Notes under the pieces: generated by a model
Database searches by the model: none
What the model was told of the DNA's origin: nothing
The model's input: the letters and a program-made list of their open reading frames with translations, nothing else
Source: WVZH01 sp034430425
GTDB taxonomy: Bacteria; Chloroflexota; Anaerolineae; Anaerolineales; E44-bin32
Assembly (NCBI GenBank): GCA_034430425.1
Contig: DAOUEK010000043.1
Span: 5,413-69,412, forward strand
Length of the DNA: 64,000 nucleotides
Direction: 5' to 3'
Translations under genes and position numbers: made by a program
Shown here: positions 59,464-64,000 of the stretch, one piece after another
Layout of the letters: each line of letters opens with the position of its first letter
How positions within the stretch are numbered: position 1 is the first letter of the stretch

Positions 59464-60141
59464 TTACAAGGGGATCGCGCCTGTGACGAAAGGATTCGTC
59501 ATTCGCTCCGCACCGACCGTCGTCGCCGGTCCATGTCCAGTGTACAAGCGAGTCTCATCCGGCAGGGTGAGGATCTCCCTGCGGATGCTTTCAAGCAGCG
59601 TCTGCCCACTCCCGCCGGGCAGGTCGACACGGCCAACGCTGCCCTGGAAGATCAAATCCCCGCAGAAGGCGACTCCGTCTTCGCGGGCCAAAAACATCAC
59701 GTGCCCCTGACTGTGACCGGGCGTGTACCGCACCTCGAAAGTCCGCTTTCCGAGTTGTAAGCGCATGTCATCTTGCAATTCAATACTGGGCTTTGGTCCG
59801 GGATCGAAGCGTTGAAAGCCGAATAACGCTGCGCCTCCCTGCATCTGCCACAAGGGTATGTCGTCGGGATGCAAGGCCACCTGCAGGGGATGCGGTGAGG
59901 AATTTGCCACTCCCGCCGCGCCCCCAAAATGATCGAAGTGGGCATGAGTAAGCCAAATACCTTCGAGCTGCCAACCTCGCCGCTCGGCTTCTGCGACGAT
60001 GATTTCGCCCTCCCAGGCCGGATCGATGACCACAGCACGTTCGCTTTCCATATCCGCAACGAGATAGGAGTTCGTGGAAACCGGACCAAGCACGAACGAT
60101 ACAATCGATAACGATCCGACTTGTTCTTCATTGGAGATCAT
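59464..60141 (-). CDS. MBL-fold hydrolase, glyoxalase-II-like
   Basis: The ATG at 60141 (MISNEEQVGSLSIVSFVLG) is selected because GAGG lies six bases upstream; ATGs a few codons earlier are possible. The metal motif THAHFDHFGG is followed by YTPGHSQGHVMFL, GDLIFQGSVGRVDLPGG and LYTGHGPATTVG, the glyoxalase II-like arrangement. It probably hydrolyses thioesters. Converges with the substrate-binding-protein gene. 225 residues. Confidence 0.9.
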   Translation of the reverse strand: MISNEEQVGSLSIVSFVLGPVSTNSYLVADMESERAVVIDPAWEGEIIVAEAERRGWQLEGIWLTHAHFDHFGGAAGVANSSPHPLQVALHPDDIPLWQMQGGAALFGFQRFDPGPKPSIELQDDMRLQLGKRTFEVRYTPGHSQGHVMFLAREDGVAFCGDLIFQGSVGRVDLPGGSGQTLLESIRREILTLPDETRLYTGHGPATTVGAERMTNPFVTGAIPL

Positions 60142-60250
60142 AATCATCCTCATTTGATGGGTTAGCGCATTGAAGTACATCCGCCTAATCGTTGAGGGGA
60201 AGTATAGCCAGAATGACGAGTGCCTTCAATCCCTGCGGCGCAAATAAATG

Positions 60251-60282
60251 AAAAGAGCCAGCCCACTTCTTCAGGCTGGCTC
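60251..60282 (-). terminator. Intrinsic terminator after the NBR1-Ig-like lipoprotein gene
   Basis: On the minus strand, GAGCCAGCC / GGCTGGCTC (9 bp) with a ten-base loop is followed by TTTTCATTTATT. Confidence 0.8.
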
Positions 60283-60305
60283 GATCTTCTTTTCCTGCAT
60301 ACGGC

Positions 60306-61337
60306 TTACGGCTCATTGAATGTAATGAAGTCGAGTATAACTGAACTTGAATTATAGTCGTCGATTTTTATCCATCCATAATTTCCATCAGTCGTTTGGT
60401 AACAATAATAACGCTTGTGTAAATCAAACGTCATTGGGCTCAGTGACGAAGCCTGACACTGCTCCCGTGTTGGGGCCTCGGCGCCGAAAAGCTTGAAGCT
60501 GACCATATGAAGCGGATTGATTTCATATTCGTGGGTAAACAAGATATGGGTGTACTCGTAGCGGAAATCCGCTTCTGCTGTCCCGCATCCAACGATCTCG
60601 CCCGTATCGAGATCGAAACAGCCATTATCGTGGAGGGTCATGTCCGTGCCGCTGGCTTTGCATATAAAATAGGCTTCAAACACGGGAGCCAGGGATTCGA
60701 AGACGATGCCTTCATCTTCGGATGGAACCACGATTTTCGTCCAGAAAGCCACACCGCCACCGCTTCCCACACCGAAGAGCACACCACCATTGCTGCGCAG
60801 CTTCCAGAAGCCCTGATAGGTACCCGGATCGGTGGGCGCCGTCATACTGGAAGAGATATCCACCGTGCTGCCTGGCGGCACCGTACCCGCGAGAGCCATC
60901 TCAGCCGGTCCGCCCATTTGATCGCCGTGGCTGAAGACCAGCGCGTAGGACGACGTCCACGTACAGGTGCCATCGTTGCGCAGCCGCCAGGTTTTGGTGA
61001 AGAATGAATCCGCATCCACTTCCGTATCGTCAGGGTAAGTCACATCGCTTACGAATGTGGCGACGTCCATACATCCTGTCGGTTCCGGCGTGTCCGTCGG
61101 TGGCGCGTCCGTCGCAGTAGGCGTCGGCTCCGGTGTGTCGGTTGGAAGCAGAGGTTCTTCTGTGGGAGTCGCTTGCGTTTCCGATTCGGGATTCTCCGAA
61201 TTGCCCGCTTCTCCCCCATTGTCCGTTGTTGGCAGTGGGCTGTCGACGCTGACCTCGAGAGGAAAATTGCATGCCGAAAGCAGGAAGGCGCCGGTAAGCA
61301 GCCAATGCATTAGTCTCAAGTGTTGTTTGTGCTTCAT
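60306..61337 (-). CDS. Lipoprotein with NBR1-type Ig-like domain
   Basis: A lipoprotein signal (LMHWLLTGAFLLSAC) and a Thr/Pro/Glu-rich linker to about residue 90 lead to an Ig-like domain (FFTKTWRLRNDGTCTWTSSY, AGTVPPGSTVDISSSM, DPGTYQGFWKLRSNGGVLFG). This pattern is typical of the bacterial NBR1-Ig-like domain. A further ~100-residue C-terminal domain with paired Cys follows. A surface-binding role is inferred from these. 343 residues. Confidence 0.85.
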   Translation of the reverse strand: MKHKQHLRLMHWLLTGAFLLSACNFPLEVSVDSPLPTTDNGGEAGNSENPESETQATPTEEPLLPTDTPEPTPTATDAPPTDTPEPTGCMDVATFVSDVTYPDDTEVDADSFFTKTWRLRNDGTCTWTSSYALVFSHGDQMGGPAEMALAGTVPPGSTVDISSSMTAPTDPGTYQGFWKLRSNGGVLFGVGSGGGVAFWTKIVVPSEDEGIVFESLAPVFEAYFICKASGTDMTLHDNGCFDLDTGEIVGCGTAEADFRYEYTHILFTHEYEINPLHMVSFKLFGAEAPTREQCQASSLSPMTFDLHKRYYCYQTTDGNYGWIKIDDYNSSSVILDFITFNEP

Positions 61338-61477
61338 CGTTCTCTCCTATGGCCAAATACGACAATGGCCTCTCACCTCTAAGAACGCTGTAGCGCAAAC
61401 GTTTGTGACACACCAACCCTCACTGCCAGAAAATATCCAGTGTGAGTCAATGCCACCCTGACCTGCATAAGTAAATA

Positions 61478-63652
61478 TCACTCCAGGGCTATCGTCGCTT
61501 TGATGATCGACCAGGAGAGACCACCGTCATCCGTTTTCACCAGTGCAATTTCATCTACACTGCGTGCCACCGCCCAACCAAGCTGTTGGCTGACGAAGGA
61601 AAATTGGCCGTCCCAACTTACGCTCTTGACCTTCGTCCAGGTCTTGCCCCCATCCTGGGTGCGGTAGATATCGTTAGAGAGTGCATAGGCGGTCTGTGCG
61701 TCAATGAACAACAATTTTCCGCCGGGATAGCGGTGCGTCCCCCATGTTTTGGCCGCATCTTCCGTGATGTAGACATAATGATCCTCGATGCGCTCATCGT
61801 TTTCCCAACGCAAGCATGATATCGCCAGGGCGCCGTGGGAGGATGAGAAAAGAGTCGGGGAGTGTGATTCACAGCCTGCGCTGCCAAATAAATCCGGTTG
61901 TTCGTCGGGCGCCGACAATGCAACTGCATCCCAGGAAACTCCGCTATCCTCCGTCACCACGACTTCCGCCCCCTCGATGGGGCAACCGGCGATGGTCACC
62001 CAACCTGCCTGCTCGAAAGCAAAACTCATCCCGGTCTTCTGGCAGCTTTGTAAATAAATACTCTCGTATGGATCCAGGAGCTGCGACCAATGCGCCCCAC
62101 CATCCTTGGTGGCGTACAGGTATATCGGGTATTTGTGCATGCCCACACCACCCAGGCGGGTCATAATCCAGCCATACTGTGCGCTCGAGAAATCAAGGTG
62201 AGGCGGGTTGAAAGCCGATCCCACGAAATCCACACGAATAGGACCACTCCATCGCCAAGAGCCACCAGCGTCCATTGTGTGCCAGATTCCCAATTCGGTA
62301 GATCCCATTTCGGATTCTCGAGCCACGGAGTGATAGACCACCCAGCCAGTCGTTTCATCGACGAAATAAGCAGTGGCCATCTTCTCCGCATCTTCAGGAC
62401 CAGAGACCGGCTCGGGAGGCGTGACGTCTTGCCAGGTCAGGCCGCCGTCGGTGGTTCGCAAAACGTGATCGCCGTATTCTGCCAGCCCGCCGATCGCCCA
62501 ACCCCGATCTGTATTTGACATGTGGATGGTATGTATGGTTACTTCTTTCCCGGCGGAGAGATGTGGGATGGGATCTCCCTCGGGAAGGGTATCTACAGGC
62601 ATCGACGGCTGAACCACCCCATTACTCGCGTCGGCGGCCGAATATCTGGTTATGCCGGCATTGGTGCCAAAATAAACACTCCCATCAGCCCCACTGGCGA
62701 CGGCACGCACATCATTTCCACATAAACCTTGCGCAGTAGTGTAACCCAGCCACTCGACCCCATCGAAACGAAAGGCCCCCTCGCGCGTTCCCAACCAGAG
62801 TGCATCGTCGCCGCCGAGGTCCATTGCCTGCACAACATTGACACTCATCTCCCCTGAAAACGTATAAGTCTGCCATCCGCCGGCATCGAAGCGTACCGCA
62901 CCACCGAAGAGCGTTCCCAACCAGATCGTTCCTTGTGCGTCTGCCGCAATAGACAGTATGTCACTTGCGGGTAAGCCAGTGTCTTGATCATAAGTCGTCC
63001 AACTTGTGCCATCGAAACGGGAAACTCCCATGGAGGTCCCAAACCAGGTTCCCTGCTCACCTGCGTCGTATACGCAATTTATATAGTCGTCTGCCAGGCC
63101 GTCAGCCGTCGTGTAATTCGTCCATGCACCGTTTACGAACTTCGAGGCACCGCCATTTGTGCCGATCCACAATCCCCCATCGGCACTCACCTGCAGGTCG
63201 AAAACCGTGTTGGCTGCCAGACCATCATCTGTGGTATACGTCGTCCAGGTTCCTTCGATGTATTGAAACAATCCCGACGTTGTTCCGAACCACAGCGACC
63301 CGTCCAATCCGACCTCGACCGCCCGCACTTCATCCGTAGGCGATCCGTCTGCCATTGAATAGCGCTGGCAAGATTCCAGGCTTGCGTCACATTTAACCAC
63401 GCCGCCGGATGTCCCCACCCAGAGATTACCCCGGGAATCAAAGGCCAGGTCGAAGACTTCGCCTAGCTCATCTGCGGATACTGGTTCACCTGTCGGCTCA
63501 GGCACACTCGGTTCGCTACTTAACGCAGAAGGTGTGTCAGTCTTCTGTGGAGAGAACTCCTCTGTTGGTGAAGTCGTTGGCATATTGCAGGCCGCAACAA
63601 GACCAAGAATCAAGACAAGCGCTGATATGACCTTTTTATTCGTGTCAGTCAT
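61478..63652 (-). CDS. Lipoprotein with two-component-type propeller and Ycf48/BNR-like repeats
   Basis: The ATG at 63652 (MTDTNKKVISALVLILGLVAAC) follows GGAGG at 11 bases; a GTG six codons earlier is possible. The signal and linker are followed by six to seven repeats of the type LWVGTSGGVVKCD, LWFGTTSGLFQY, LWIGTNGGASKFV (~residues 65-340). This is a regulator propeller without a kinase. Residues ~370-720 have Asp-box-like elements (RTTDGGLTW, ATKDGGAHW, RTQDGGKTW, KTDDGGLSW) as in Ycf48/sialidase-type propellers. Probably a double propeller binding protein. 724 residues. Confidence 0.85.
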   Translation of the reverse strand: MTDTNKKVISALVLILGLVAACNMPTTSPTEEFSPQKTDTPSALSSEPSVPEPTGEPVSADELGEVFDLAFDSRGNLWVGTSGGVVKCDASLESCQRYSMADGSPTDEVRAVEVGLDGSLWFGTTSGLFQYIEGTWTTYTTDDGLAANTVFDLQVSADGGLWIGTNGGASKFVNGAWTNYTTADGLADDYINCVYDAGEQGTWFGTSMGVSRFDGTSWTTYDQDTGLPASDILSIAADAQGTIWLGTLFGGAVRFDAGGWQTYTFSGEMSVNVVQAMDLGGDDALWLGTREGAFRFDGVEWLGYTTAQGLCGNDVRAVASGADGSVYFGTNAGITRYSAADASNGVVQPSMPVDTLPEGDPIPHLSAGKEVTIHTIHMSNTDRGWAIGGLAEYGDHVLRTTDGGLTWQDVTPPEPVSGPEDAEKMATAYFVDETTGWVVYHSVARESEMGSTELGIWHTMDAGGSWRWSGPIRVDFVGSAFNPPHLDFSSAQYGWIMTRLGGVGMHKYPIYLYATKDGGAHWSQLLDPYESIYLQSCQKTGMSFAFEQAGWVTIAGCPIEGAEVVVTEDSGVSWDAVALSAPDEQPDLFGSAGCESHSPTLFSSSHGALAISCLRWENDERIEDHYVYITEDAAKTWGTHRYPGGKLLFIDAQTAYALSNDIYRTQDGGKTWTKVKSVSWDGQFSFVSQQLGWAVARSVDEIALVKTDDGGLSWSIIKATIALE

Positions 63653-63785
63653 GATTGATTCATCCTCCACGATTATGCTAAGACAATTTTCTAATATACC
63701 TCATCAGCGTGCGTGAGGGATGGAATGACGATTGAAAGGCGCCAATCGTGATTACCCGCTCACACCCTCGGAACGTGTGCTTGAT

Positions 63786-64000
63786 TTAGAACTGAAAATC
63801 CCAGCCAAAGTTCACATTCCCTGTCGTGGCGCCAGGATTCACCGTCACGTTGATGCGTGCCCAATTCCCGGTTACATCTGGATGGGACCACGTGCCGGGG
63901 ACGAGAGCATTCTCATTCCCTACGACAGAGATGGATACACAGTAATTTCCCGGTTTCAAACCCGTGAAGCTGAATACCCCACTACCGTTGGTAACCGTCG
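63786..64000 (-). CDS. SdrD-B/carboxypeptidase-regulatory-like secreted protein, C-terminal fragment
   Basis: Only the last 71 residues are in the window. The sequence GVFSFTGLKPGNYCVSISVV is the hallmark of an SdrD-B or Cna-B-like beta-sandwich repeat, followed by TTGNVNFGWDFQF and a TAA stop. The gene is therefore a secreted or surface protein running off the right edge. It shares orientation with the propeller lipoprotein downstream. Confidence 0.75.
   Translation of the reverse strand, partial: TVTNGSGVFSFTGLKPGNYCVSISVVGNENALVPGTWSHPDVTGNWARINVTVNPGATTGNVNFGWDFQF

Noticed and set aside
1..64000. CRISPR array, transposase, integrase, phage genes
   Set aside because: No regularly spaced direct repeats and no recombinase motifs were seen on either strand.

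Overview
The window looks like a chromosomal segment of a Chloroflexota (probably Anaerolineae-like) bacterium. This is inferred from gene content and style, not from a marker gene search. The signs are many secreted lipoproteins with Thr/Pro/Ser-rich linkers, a split glycine decarboxylase (gcvPA/gcvPB), membrane-anchored Ser/Thr kinases with a C-terminal beta-rich domain, a lone Flp-type pilin, and beta-propeller and NBR1-Ig-like lipoproteins. There is no phage, plasmid, insertion sequence or CRISPR signature. Mobile-looking DNA is limited to two short palindromic dispersed repeats.

Layout. 1-5.7 kb: the 3' part of a secreted CBM20-like/TIM-barrel protein; a lipoprotein thioredoxin whose active-site Cys codon is an in-frame UGA followed by a good bacterial SECIS-like hairpin; ftcD; a CapA-like lipoprotein. 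5.8-11.6 kb: a TetR-controlled operon (regulator, methyltransferase, ABC-2 permease, HlyD adaptor, two ATPases) with a readable promoter and palindromic operator. 11.6-20.9 kb: SpoIIAA-like protein, DUF89, small membrane proteins, DUF362 plus an LPG-synthase-type membrane protein, lysS, greA, a PIG-L deacetylase, tRNA-Lys, an AhpD-like protein and a flavodoxin. 21-31.5 kb: two paralogous lipoproteins, an RCK channel-like protein without a K+ selectivity filter, two M1-peptidase-like proteins (one lacking the HE of HExxH), PspC, a methyltransferase, an RpiR regulator, tRNA-Val and an orphan histidine kinase.

31.6-44.6 kb: Flp pilin, a small membrane protein, a secreted HExxH metalloprotease, DUF4173, GNAT, an FAH-family hydrolase, dcd, an M29 aminopeptidase, and azlCD between two Ser/Thr kinases. 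44.6-53.7 kb: the second kinase, a TGS-type nucleoside kinase, and gcvH-gcvPA-gcvPB under a tandem glycine riboswitch with its own terminator, divergent from a short-chain L-threonine dehydrogenase. Together the last two suggest a threonine-to-glycine-to-C1 catabolic module. 53.7-64 kb: alr divergent from an SLC13 permease-tgt-uppP-substrate-binding-protein operon, an MBL hydrolase, an NBR1-Ig lipoprotein, a propeller/Ycf48-like lipoprotein and the 3' end of a secreted adhesin-like gene.

The strongest unusual observation is the putative selenocysteine thioredoxin-like lipoprotein at 2401-2898. All functions come from reading motifs by eye. No database search was possible.
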